Shown here piece after piece: positions 7,009 through 14,439 of a stretch of 42,591 bases of DNA (position 1 is its first letter; each line of letters begins with the position of its first letter). The translations under genes were made by a program, and so were the position numbers. Source of the DNA: a virus; the IMG/VR virus record IMGVR_UViG_3300021197_000293, positions 1-42,591 of that record; one strand, given 5' to 3'. Under the pieces are notes generated by a model. The model saw nothing but the letters and a program-made list of their open reading frames with translations, had not been told where the DNA came from and did no database searches.

Positions 7009-7322
7009 TCTTCTATTACCTCAATTAATTTTACACCAGATAAACGCGCCGCCGACTTACAGGAATCGCAAGCGTAAGTATGACCGCGTAATAAAATAGT
7101 AGAGCCTTTGGCATTATCACCCGCCGCGTTAATAGCGTTAACTTCCGCATGGGCGCCTTGACCACATATGGATTTACAAAGGTGATACCCTTCTCCACTA
7201 GCATAACCAGCGGTATCCCTCGGGCATTCTTTTTGCGGAGTTTCGCAAGCGTTAGTACCTACAAATTCCCGACCGTTAAGAGCTATTAACGTCGCGGTAA
7301 CTATTTGTTTAGCGCAAGTCAT
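7005..7322 (-). CDS. dCMP/CMP deaminase-family protein
   Basis: 105 residues with the zinc-dependent deaminase motif: HAE at 58-60 and CDSC at 85-88 (usual PCxxC). Extra cysteines at 26, 33, 49 and 53 lie before the HAE, as in dCMP deaminases with a second zinc site. dCMP deaminase makes dUMP, the substrate of ThyX encoded at 17561-18274. It is shorter than T4 dCMP deaminase. It is coupled on both sides: ATGA overlap with the methyltransferase stop before it and the nuclease start after it. Confidence 0.8.
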   Translation of the reverse strand: MTCAKQIVTATLIALNGREFVGTNACETPQKECPRDTAGYASGEGYHLCKSICGQGAHAEVNAINAAGDNAKGSTILLRGHTYACDSCKSAARLSGVKLIEVIEE

Positions 7323-8626
7323 TTGTTTAATTCCTTAAGTATTCTTCCCCCTATAAATTTAATAACCGGTACCGCCTTAGAATTACCTATCGCTTTATAG
7401 CGGGGGCCGTCGGGGCAATCTTCCACCGATTTATTACGCCAGGGTATGCGCGTATGGTTATCCGGGAAACCTTGTAAGCGTTCGCATTCTACGGGGGTTA
7501 ATTTACGTACTTCGGGGAAAACTAAAGGTTTAGTGTCGTAATCCGCGCCCCCTGTACCGTATGAAGCGGTTAGACGCATGGTTACGGATTTTAAAGCCTG
7601 AGTACAAACAGCGTGTTTGTCGCCCGTAGTTAGGGTGGGGCAAGGGTCAATACCAGAGCCGACGCCGAACCCGTTACCGGAGCCTTTACCAGTTTTACCC
7701 GCGTGGCGAGTTGCTTTATCGTGTATTGGATATACTAGCGACTGCCCTTCGTCCAGGTCGGAGTTAACACCCTTATCCATGCGTCTAGTGAGAGTATTAG
7801 CTATTTCTTTAGGGTGTGTAGCGCCCAGGGTAAGCCCTGCGCCTCTTTGGCTAAATACTTCTTGATTACTAGCGCCTATACCCCCGGTATTAAAAGACTG
7901 GTTTAGGGTTGGGTGCGCGTTCGCTCTATTGTCCCAATGAGAGCCATTTTTAACGCTTCCGGTAATTTCTTCCCCCGCTTCTCGGCTCGGCGGAGTATCC
8001 CTTCGCAAGCCTTCGGACTCAAATAATACTTTTGAGGGGTCGAACCCTTTTCTAGCACTTGCGACAACAAACACACGTCGGCGGCGTTGGGCCACTCCGA
8101 AATATTGGGCGTCGAGGACCCGCCAAGCGATTGTTCTTTCGGGTCCAAACACAAGACCAGCGTTCGACCACCTAAGCCCTGTTGGTTTAAGTTCGCATTC
8201 TTCCCCGGCGAGGGCTCCGAGGAAACACCCGAAAGCGTTGTCTTTACTACTGAGGACCCCGGGGACGTTTTCCCAGACGGTAATACACTCGTTACCTTTT
8301 CGTTTTTTATCGATTTCATTAGCTAATTCCACAAATTTTAAAGTTAATTGTCCGCGCTCGTCCCCTAACCCTTTACGAAGACCCGCGACGCTAAACGCCT
8401 GGCATGGTGTCCCTCCGACTAAAATATCCGGCGCGTCAATTAGCCCCGTGGCTACTAAGTAAGGTAAGTTACACATATCCCCCAGGTTAGCGACGCCCGG
8501 CCAATGGTGCGCGAGGACTGCAGACGGGAACGCCTCAACCTCCGCAAACCAAGCGGCGCGCATACCTAAAGGCTCCCACGCTATAGAAGCGGATTCGATA
8601 CCGCTACAGATAGACCCGTATATCAT
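7319..8626 (-). CDS. DNA (cytosine-5) methyltransferase
   Basis: 435 residues. Motif I GSICSGIESAS at the N-terminus, motif IV GGTPCQAFS with catalytic Cys75, motif VI WENVPG, motif VIII AQRRRRVFVV and motif X YKAIGNSKAVPV are all present. A target-recognition region of about 170 residues (about 205-375) includes PTLTTGD. It transfers methyl from SAM to cytosine in DNA; the target cannot be read from sequence alone. No partner restriction enzyme is encoded nearby, so it is probably an orphan, protective or regulatory enzyme. It follows the promoter at 8663-8691. Confidence 0.93.
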   Translation of the reverse strand: MIYGSICSGIESASIAWEPLGMRAAWFAEVEAFPSAVLAHHWPGVANLGDMCNLPYLVATGLIDAPDILVGGTPCQAFSVAGLRKGLGDERGQLTLKFVELANEIDKKRKGNECITVWENVPGVLSSKDNAFGCFLGALAGEECELKPTGLRWSNAGLVFGPERTIAWRVLDAQYFGVAQRRRRVFVVASARKGFDPSKVLFESEGLRRDTPPSREAGEEITGSVKNGSHWDNRANAHPTLNQSFNTGGIGASNQEVFSQRGAGLTLGATHPKEIANTLTRRMDKGVNSDLDEGQSLVYPIHDKATRHAGKTGKGSGNGFGVGSGIDPCPTLTTGDKHAVCTQALKSVTMRLTASYGTGGADYDTKPLVFPEVRKLTPVECERLQGFPDNHTRIPWRNKSVEDCPDGPRYKAIGNSKAVPVIKFIGGRILKELNK

Positions 8627-8662
8627 TAAGTTAAACCCCTGTTAATTATAAATACCTAGCGG

Positions 8663-8691
8663 ATACTACGCTATAATGACGGCTTCGTCAA
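8663..8691 (-). promoter_or_regulatory. Minus-strand promoter with palindromic operator before the methyltransferase
   Basis: TTGACG (8691-8686), 17-base spacer, TAGTAT (8668-8663). The -35 is in a perfect TGACG-AAGC-CGTCA repeat (8677-8690). It lies over the last codons of the small gene at 8671-8838 and serves the methyltransferase, deaminase and nuclease genes. Confidence 0.78.
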
Positions 8692-8838
8692 TACTGGTTT
8701 ACGATACCTTATTTTTACGGTTTCTTTCGTCCCGTCGCTATAGTGGAGCGTCCATTTTTTGATACGAAACATACCGACGCTACCCGCCGCCGCGTAGTCT
8801 TCGAATTCTTCTTTTATACAGGTTCTAGCGTTAGCCAT
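8671..8838 (-). CDS. Small basic protein (55 aa), unknown
   Basis: Starts at the ATG at 8838 inside the end of the preceding gene (25-base overlap), with GAGGG seven bases upstream. The product begins MANARTCIKEEFEDYAAAG and continues with FRIKKWTLHYSDGTKE, a likely beta hairpin, then a basic end. No family is recognised. Its last codons double as the promoter and operator of the methyltransferase operon. Confidence 0.6.
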   Translation of the reverse strand: MANARTCIKEEFEDYAAAGSVGMFRIKKWTLHYSDGTKETVKIRYRKPVLTKPSL

Positions 8839-9056
8839 AATTCCCTCTCGACTGCTTTTAGTTGCTCCCGGGTTACGAAATACCCGGCCGATTCGGAAGG
8901 TATATTCGTCCAGAAGTTATCGCCAGAAGATACGAAAAATATATGTATATACTCAATTTTCGCACCTACGCCCCTGGCGGTCGTTAGTATCTGGACGACG
9001 ACTTTAATTTTAGAGCCGTCCGCCCGGTTAAATATTTTTTCAACTTCCGCCAGCAT
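8814..9056 (-). CDS. Small protein (80 aa), unknown
   Basis: The ATG at 9056 lies 17 bases inside the end of the helicase gene. The product has strand-rich stretches (KIKVVVQILTTA, KIEYIHIFFVSS) and a helical EQLKAVERELW near the C-terminus. I do not recognise it. Overlapping gene order suggests translational coupling with the helicase. Confidence 0.65.
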   Translation of the reverse strand: MLAEVEKIFNRADGSKIKVVVQILTTARGVGAKIEYIHIFFVSSGDNFWTNIPSESAGYFVTREQLKAVERELWLTLEPV

Positions 9057-10743
9057 TGGCTAACCCTCCTAAATGTTCATTAACTCGGCCGGCCAGTTCG
9101 ATAGCGTCGCTAGCCTTAAGTGTCTGGGCGCTTAGTACGTCCGTCCCGAATTTAAAGTAAAACCGTCGGTAGCTTTCGCTATCGCTACGGCCCTGGGCGC
9201 GCTGATATCCAGCCCACCAGGCAATAGAGCCCCGTAACGCTTCCTGGGCTTCCTGGGTTGCTACGTGCCGCTTAACGCCGGCTAATTGACCCACCAGCGG
9301 GGTATATTTCTTCGCCAGTTCGTGCCGGTAGGCTTCCGGGTGCATATCGACTTTTTCGATTTCCCCGCGCATAGCGGCCAGGGCTGCCGGGTCCAGTTCG
9401 ATAAGGTCGCCGTCTACTTGCTCCGGTCCGGTCCTGGCGGCTGGCGTCATAATGTGGCCGCAAAACGGGCAAGCGTTATAAATGCGTTCATATACTGCAG
9501 TACAGGCCGGGCAAGCGCGGACCGGTATAGCGTCCGATGCCTTAGACTTACCGCGTTTTTCTCTACGGTCGAGGGTCCATTCTCTACGGGCGTCCGGTAA
9601 TCCGTGGCGCTCTACGTTACCTACGTGGTCGATAATTAAGGCGAATAGTTTACCGTCTAGTAGACGAAGCGCGCGGCCGAATTGCTGGACGTACAGGGCG
9701 TAAGATTCGGTAGCCCTTGCCATAGAAACGACTTCGATAGCTGGAAGGTCGAAGCCCTCCCCGAATAAATCCACATTAACAAGCTGTAGTAATTCGCGGT
9801 TCTTAAAGCGGCGTAGGATAGCGATACGTTCGGCGTCTGGCGTCTTGGCACTAACGACGGCTGCAGGCACCCCGGCGGCGTTAAATTGGGCGGCTATTTC
9901 CGTAGCGGTCTCGACGCTATCGGTAAAGGTAACCCCGAGTTTACCAGGTGCTATCCTTTGGTAATGGGTGACAACGTCGCCGACGATATGGGATTTTTTA
10001 ACCGCTGCTTTTAACTTAACGTGTCCGAAGTCACCAGTAGCGCCGATAGCGTCCGCGCCGGGTCTTACGAAGTCGGAAGGCGGAGCGAAGACGCGGTATT
10101 CTGTAAGGAACCCCATGTCGATAAGGTCGCGCATTCCCGGACCTTCGACCATGGTATCGAACAGCCCGTCGACGTGTCGGCCTAAGCCCTTACCGTCGGC
10201 GCGTAGTGGTGTAGCTGTCACCCCCAGGCCCTTAGCGTTCGGGAACATTTTAAACGCCGTACCCCATTTATTCGACTCTAATACGTGGTGGGCCTCGTCC
10301 TGGACGCATAGCGTAACGGATTCTAACCAGCCGTTTAACTCGTCGCCCCGTCTAACCAGGGTATCTACGCCGGCTACCGCACAAGTAGAAGACGGGTCGT
10401 AATAACTAGCGCCTAGCTCTAACATGTGGAGATTAACGCACAATTTAACGACCGACTTAGGGCCTATAATACGGTGGCGGACTTTATCCCGAGCCAAGGC
10501 TAACGATATCTGGCTTACTAATTCCTGGCGGTGGGCTATCGCACAGCTAGCGCCCCGGTGGTCGTGAATAATATCCGAGAATAGGACAGTTTTACCCGCC
10601 CCCGTAGGAAGTACGGCCAGCACATTAACGAAGCCCTGGTCCCAGGCGTCGTATATATCTTCTTTGGCTTTCGCCTGGTACGGCCTTAAGTGAGTAACGG
10701 CCCGGTTAACTGCCGTAGCTATTTTCGTCTGTACTGGCAACAT
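9040..10743 (-). CDS. SF2 DEAH-box helicase (RecG/SNF2/RAD25-like)
   Basis: 567 residues. Motif I LPTGAGKT is at 45-52, motif II DEAH at 149-152, TATPLRADG is motif III, and QQFGRALRL near 350 is motif VI. A CPAC...CPFC zinc ribbon follows at about 407-423, and a helical C-terminus completes it. These are ATP-driven DNA translocases common in phage replication modules with VRR-NUC and D5-type primases. It probably remodels forks or recombination intermediates. Confidence 0.9.
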   Translation of the reverse strand: MLPVQTKIATAVNRAVTHLRPYQAKAKEDIYDAWDQGFVNVLAVLPTGAGKTVLFSDIIHDHRGASCAIAHRQELVSQISLALARDKVRHRIIGPKSVVKLCVNLHMLELGASYYDPSSTCAVAGVDTLVRRGDELNGWLESVTLCVQDEAHHVLESNKWGTAFKMFPNAKGLGVTATPLRADGKGLGRHVDGLFDTMVEGPGMRDLIDMGFLTEYRVFAPPSDFVRPGADAIGATGDFGHVKLKAAVKKSHIVGDVVTHYQRIAPGKLGVTFTDSVETATEIAAQFNAAGVPAAVVSAKTPDAERIAILRRFKNRELLQLVNVDLFGEGFDLPAIEVVSMARATESYALYVQQFGRALRLLDGKLFALIIDHVGNVERHGLPDARREWTLDRREKRGKSKASDAIPVRACPACTAVYERIYNACPFCGHIMTPAARTGPEQVDGDLIELDPAALAAMRGEIEKVDMHPEAYRHELAKKYTPLVGQLAGVKRHVATQEAQEALRGSIAWWAGYQRAQGRSDSESYRRFYFKFGTDVLSAQTLKASDAIELAGRVNEHLGGLANAGGS

Positions 10744-10746
10744 TTA

Positions 10747-11046
10747 TTAGCCCTCGGTTACCGCGTTAGTAAGTAGGTAGTCGGATTTACCGGCGCGCTT
10801 AAAAACTTCTGTCTTAAAGTCTTCGCACATCTTAAGTAGGGTTTCGGGCGGTACTTCTGCTAATAGGAACTGGCGAGTAGATAACGTCGGGGCTATCCAT
10901 TCGTTAGAAGGTACCGGGACCGGCTGCGGATACTGGGAAGGGGCGACCGCACACGGAGCCGGGCGATTCTTGAACCGGTCTTCCTCGTTAACCATATCTG
11001 GGACCTTAAAACTTTCTAATTTAATACTTACATTTGATTCAATCAT
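10747..11046 (-). CDS. Small Pro-rich protein (99 aa), unknown
   Basis: First gene after the minus promoter at 11083-11111. It has a Pro-rich middle (SQYPQPVPVPSNEW) and a C-terminal helix (PPETLLKMCEDFKTEVFKR). No family is recognised. It ends four bases before the helicase start, so it is likely a helicase partner or regulator; that is inference. Confidence 0.65.
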   Translation of the reverse strand: MIESNVSIKLESFKVPDMVNEEDRFKNRPAPCAVAPSQYPQPVPVPSNEWIAPTLSTRQFLLAEVPPETLLKMCEDFKTEVFKRAGKSDYLLTNAVTEG

Positions 11047-11070
11047 TTTTAAAACCTCGATTATTTGTTG

Positions 11071-11099
11071 TTGACGGGGAGAACATTACGCTATATTAT
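11071..11099 (+). promoter_or_regulatory. Plus-strand promoter of the replication operon
   Basis: TTGACG (11071-11076), 17-base spacer, TATTAT (11094-11099). It drives the plus-strand operon from 11135. Its TGACGG is mirrored by CCGTCA at 11105-11110, which belongs to the opposing promoter, so the two share one short divergent control region. Confidence 0.78.
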
Positions 11100-11111
11100 C
11101 CATACCGTCAA
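11083..11111 (-). promoter_or_regulatory. Minus-strand promoter of the helicase operon
   Basis: TTGACG (11111-11106), 17-base spacer, TAATGT (11088-11083). It overlaps the plus promoter at 11071-11099, so the two polymerases would compete for the site. It drives the genes from 11046 leftward. Confidence 0.65.
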
Positions 11112-11134
11112 CCACAAAATAGGAAACCGACACA

Positions 11135-12001
11135 ATGAAAACGATTAGTTTAACCGTCCCTATGGACTATAACGCTTTAACCCGCGCTAGCGATATGTTA
11201 CACGGCCTAGCTATTGATTTAAGCAAAGAGAAACCCGCCCCGGTAGTTACTGGCCCCGGTGCTTCTTCTACTGCAGCCGACGACCAACATATCGCGGCGC
11301 CAGAAGAACAGCCGACCCCCGCTCCTGCTCCTGCTCCTGCAGTAACTACCGAACCAGCGGCTACGGAAGTATTCGCGGCCCCAAACGCCGACACTGTAGC
11401 GAGTGCAACGGAACAGCCGGCGGAATCTGTCCAGCCTGCAGCGCCGGCCGAGTCTGTCACGGTTGCGGAACCTGTAACAACTGCTGCCGCTCCGGCTGGC
11501 GTCGAAGTTGATAGCGATGGTTTACCCTGGGACCATAGAATCCACGCTTTAGGCGCTGGCGGGGCTCATAATAAACTTAAGAAGACCCAGCAATGGAAGA
11601 AGAAGCGAGGCGTAGACGCTGCCCTGGTAGCCGAAGTAGAAGCCGAACTCCGCGCCGCTATGTCTGCGGGACCCGCTAACCCAGTGGTTACCGAACCAGC
11701 GCCAGCGGGAAACGCTGCCACGGCTGCGGTAGAACCTTCGCCGGCTCCTGCTTCCCCTGCGTCACCGGCTGCAGCCCCGACTACTGCGGCGGCTGCTGTC
11801 CAGCCTGCTAGCCCTGCGCCAGCACCGGCACCAGCGGGCGGTACTACGACGTTCCCGGCATTAATGGCGGCTATCACTGCTAACGGTATCGACCAGGCGG
11901 CCGTAACTGCTGCAGTAAACGCGCAAGGTTTACAAGCCTTACCACTATTAGCCGCACGTCCGGACCTTATCCCGGCGGTAGCTGCAGCCCTGGGGGTGTA
12001 A
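11135..12001 (+). CDS. Pro/Ala-rich protein with conserved GLPWDxRIH domain (replication-module associated)
   Basis: 288 residues. The central DSDGLPWDHRIHALG...QWKKKRGVD segment (about 128-170) is a motif I associate with phage proteins next to DUF2800/DUF2815 genes, with no defined activity. It is flanked by long Ala/Pro/Val linkers (residues 45-125 and 180-245) and a C-terminal hydrophobic helical part. The linkers suggest a flexible hub tethering replication partners. The ATG at 11135 has AGGA about 11 bases upstream. It is first in the operon. Confidence 0.7.
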   Translation: MKTISLTVPMDYNALTRASDMLHGLAIDLSKEKPAPVVTGPGASSTAADDQHIAAPEEQPTPAPAPAPAVTTEPAATEVFAAPNADTVASATEQPAESVQPAAPAESVTVAEPVTTAAAPAGVEVDSDGLPWDHRIHALGAGGAHNKLKKTQQWKKKRGVDAALVAEVEAELRAAMSAGPANPVVTEPAPAGNAATAAVEPSPAPASPASPAAAPTTAAAAVQPASPAPAPAPAGGTTTFPALMAAITANGIDQAAVTAAVNAQGLQALPLLAARPDLIPAVAAALGV

Positions 12002-12003
12002 TA

Positions 12004-13173
12004 ATGTCCCATTCCATTTTACCGCCGTCGTCGGCTGGTATTTGGGGTAAGCCGGACGGTTGTACGGGTTGGGTCTTAATGGCCCAAACTTACCCGGAGA
12101 CCGAAGAATCCGTCGAAGCCCGCGAAGGTACCGCGTCGCACGAAATAGGCGCCGAGATTATTACGGACGCCCAGACTAATACCCGCCAGCGCCATACGGC
12201 TAAGGATTGGGTCGGGATTACCGCTTCTAACGGGGTGCTTCTTACCGAAGAAATGTTCGACGCTGCCAAAATGTACGCCGACGACGTTATTAGTGTAATG
12301 CGTAGTACGGGCGTATTCGGTGGCCCTAATATCCGTATCGAACAGCGCGTCGAGATTCCCAGGGTACACGAAATTAACTGGGGTACGCCGGACTGCTCTA
12401 TCTATCATAAAGCTAAAAATACGCTATACCTTTGGGACTATAAGTTCGGTTTCGAGGTTGTAGAAGCGTTCGAAAATTGGCAAGCGATAGACTACGTAGC
12501 CGGCTTACTGGACGAACTCGAAATTAACGGCCACGTAGACCAATTTACTAGGGTCGTTATCCGTATCGCCCAGCCGCGAGCGTTTCACCGCGACGGACCT
12601 ATCCGCGAATGGGTTGTCCTGGCGAGTGAACTACGCGCCCATATCAATATTTTACACGGTAACGCACATAAGGCCCTAGGCCCTAACGCCGAGTTTAATA
12701 CCGGTAGCCACTGTAAGCACTGCCCGGGGCGCCATGCTTGCCCGGCGGCACTTAAAGCCGGTACCGGGCTATACGAAGTCGCTACTAAACCCGTACCCGT
12801 GGAATTATCAGCGGAAGCCCTGGGCGTTCAATTAGCGATAGTTAAGCGAGCCCGTAAACAGTTGGAATACTTAGAGTCCGGATTCGAAGAACAGGCGAAA
12901 GGCCTAATACGTTCCGGCTCCCTGGTATCTGGCTGGGCTACCGAAGAAGGCTTCGGCCGTGAAACCTGGGGTAAACCCATAGAAGAAGTTATCGCCCTGG
13001 GGGATATGCTTAACTTCGAACTTAGAAAACCCGTCGACGCCATTACGCCAAACCAAGCTAGAAAATTAGGTATTGACGACGCCGTCATTACGGCATATAG
13101 TACAACTCCTCGAACCGGTATTAAAATAGTCCCGGATAATGGTAACAAAGCTAAACAGGTATTTAAAAAATGA
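12004..13173 (+). CDS. DUF2800 PD-(D/E)xK nuclease (Cas4/RecB-like)
   Basis: 389 residues. It begins with ILPPSSAGIW, then EGTASHEIGAE near 37-47, a PDCSIYH strand, LWDYKFG near 140-147 (the D-x-K of the nuclease core) and HCKHCPGRHACP near 234-245, a Cys cluster like the Fe-S site of Cas4-type nucleases. The family sits beside DUF2815 and PolA genes in many phages and probably resects DNA ends for recombination. The start follows a GGGGGTG ribosome site; its end holds the promoter for the next gene. Confidence 0.85.
   Translation: MSHSILPPSSAGIWGKPDGCTGWVLMAQTYPETEESVEAREGTASHEIGAEIITDAQTNTRQRHTAKDWVGITASNGVLLTEEMFDAAKMYADDVISVMRSTGVFGGPNIRIEQRVEIPRVHEINWGTPDCSIYHKAKNTLYLWDYKFGFEVVEAFENWQAIDYVAGLLDELEINGHVDQFTRVVIRIAQPRAFHRDGPIREWVVLASELRAHINILHGNAHKALGPNAEFNTGSHCKHCPGRHACPAALKAGTGLYEVATKPVPVELSAEALGVQLAIVKRARKQLEYLESGFEEQAKGLIRSGSLVSGWATEEGFGRETWGKPIEEVIALGDMLNFELRKPVDAITPNQARKLGIDDAVITAYSTTPRTGIKIVPDNGNKAKQVFKK
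13073..13101 (+). promoter_or_regulatory. Internal plus-strand promoter with palindromic operator before the SSB gene
   Basis: TTGACG (13073-13078), 17-base spacer, TATAGT (13096-13101). The -35 is in a perfect TGACG-ACGC-CGTCA repeat (13074-13087), all within the coding end of the DUF2800 gene. It would give the SSB-like gene extra, separately controlled expression. Confidence 0.75.
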
Positions 13174-14129
13174 GCAATCAAAATTTAACGCAAATCTTAA
13201 CCCCGGTCGGTCGTCTAGTACAAGGTGACTGTTTCGAACCTCAAACTACAGACGCGGAAGGTAAACCGCTTCTAATTAAAAATGGCCCGAACGCCGGCCA
13301 GCCTCGCGTAGAGTATTTTATGGCTATCGCGGTACCAAAAACCGACGCCGGATATAACGAAGTATGGGCGGCCATCCATGGCGTAGCCCGCGCGGCCTTC
13401 CCGTCGCTGTTCGACGCTTCGGGTAACTGTATTAACCCTAAGTTCGCTTTTAAGGTAACGGACGGCGATAGCCAGGTCCCGAACACTAAAGGTACGAAAC
13501 CTTGCGACCGTGAAGGCTTCCCGGGTAACTGGATTATGAACTTTAGCGGCGGCTTCGCTCCTAAGTGCTATACGGCCGGCGGTGCGGAACTTATTACAGA
13601 CCCTAATATGCTTAAGCGTGGTTACTTTATCCGTATTTACGGTAGCGTTAAGGGTAACGGTTCAATGCAGCAACCAGGTATTTTCCTTAATCATTCTATG
13701 GTTGAACTGGTAGGCTATGGCGAAGAAATACATAGCGGCCCAGACGGCGCCGGCGTATTCGGTGGCGCTCCTGCTGCTAATTTACCAGCGGGCGCAAGTG
13801 CTACGCCTTTGGCTAGTTCGGCTCCTATCGCCCAGGCTGCCCCGGCTCCTGCAGCGGCACCAATGCCGGGCGCGGCGGCTGCTCCTGCCCCTATGGCTGC
13901 GCCAGCGGCGGCCCCTGCTCCGAGTAACGTACAACCAGCGCCAGACTTCCTTAACGGCCCGGGCGCGGCGGCTCCTGCTCCGGCCCCTGCTGCAGCACCA
14001 GCACCGGCGGCCGCTCCTGCGCCAGTAGAAGTTAAATACCTGGACGCTAACGGTACCGCATTTACCGAAGCGCAACTCCTGGCCGCTGGATATCAGCCAG
14101 CACAAATCCAGGCACTAGCGCGCGCTTAA
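13170..14129 (+). CDS. DUF2815 single-stranded-DNA-binding protein
   Basis: 319 residues. The N-terminal 190 residues fit the DUF2815 OB-fold family of phage SSBs (NLTQILTPVGRLVQGDCFEP start, YFMAIAVPK, GNWIMNFSGGFAPKC, YFIRIYGSVKGNG). A long Ala/Pro/Met linker (about 200-285) precedes a short C-terminal tail. It should coat ssDNA during replication and recruit partners. The ATG overlaps the nuclease TGA (ATGA), and the gene has its own promoter inside the nuclease gene. A terminator follows at 14149. Confidence 0.85.
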   Translation: MSNQNLTQILTPVGRLVQGDCFEPQTTDAEGKPLLIKNGPNAGQPRVEYFMAIAVPKTDAGYNEVWAAIHGVARAAFPSLFDASGNCINPKFAFKVTDGDSQVPNTKGTKPCDREGFPGNWIMNFSGGFAPKCYTAGGAELITDPNMLKRGYFIRIYGSVKGNGSMQQPGIFLNHSMVELVGYGEEIHSGPDGAGVFGGAPAANLPAGASATPLASSAPIAQAAPAPAAAPMPGAAAAPAPMAAPAAAPAPSNVQPAPDFLNGPGAAAPAPAPAAAPAPAAAPAPVEVKYLDANGTAFTEAQLLAAGYQPAQIQALARA

Positions 14130-14148
14130 TTGCTCCCTGCCATTGGCT

Positions 14149-14173
14149 CGCCCTCCGGGGCGGGTCCTTTTTT
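14149..14173 (+). terminator. Rho-independent terminator after the SSB gene
   Basis: CGCCC-TCCG-GGGCG hairpin (14149-14162) followed by a spacer and a run of six T (14168-14173). It lies 20 bases after the SSB stop and should cap the high-level SSB transcript, with read-through to the polymerase gene. Confidence 0.8.
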
Positions 14174-14184
14174 GAGGTAATAAT

Positions 14185-14439
14185 ATGTACTTTTATAAAA
14201 AAGGCGGTAAGCAGGTCTTAGACCTTCGCGGCGACCTGGTCCTTACGCATAACGACGCGCTAGTTAAGGGCCGCGTTAAGAGTGCCGCGCCTGCCAGTGT
14301 TAAGAATGCTAAACGTATCGAAGATATCGCTAATATGGGTTTCGTACGCAAGGTTAAGGCCACATTCGCCGCTATCCGGTTTATCTGGGGTGAGAACCAG
14401 GCGCTAACTAAAGAAACAATCGATAACGAGGGGTTATAA
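14185..14439 (+). CDS. Small basic protein (84 aa), unknown
   Basis: Directly upstream of the polymerase gene, ending next to its ATG. It starts MYFYKKGGKQVLDLRGDLVL, is Lys/Arg-rich in the middle and ends with a helix (ALTKETIDNEGL). No family is recognised. The position suggests a polymerase accessory or DNA-binding role, which is only inference. Confidence 0.65.
   Translation: MYFYKKGGKQVLDLRGDLVLTHNDALVKGRVKSAAPASVKNAKRIEDIANMGFVRKVKATFAAIRFIWGENQALTKETIDNEGL

Noticed and set aside
7903-8319. 138-codon minus ORF in another frame of the methyltransferase
   Set aside because: It lies wholly within conserved methyltransferase motifs and has no ribosome site.
8416-8422. CGTCAA (minus TTGACG) inside the methyltransferase gene
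   Set aside because: No -10 at 16-18 bases. The same applies to copies near 23386, 24375, 27345, 28767, 30268, 35427, 36829 and 37376.
13717-14105. Overlapping ORFs on both strands in the SSB linker
   Set aside because: They arise from the GC-rich Ala/Pro repeats; the products are Arg/Leu-only low-complexity.
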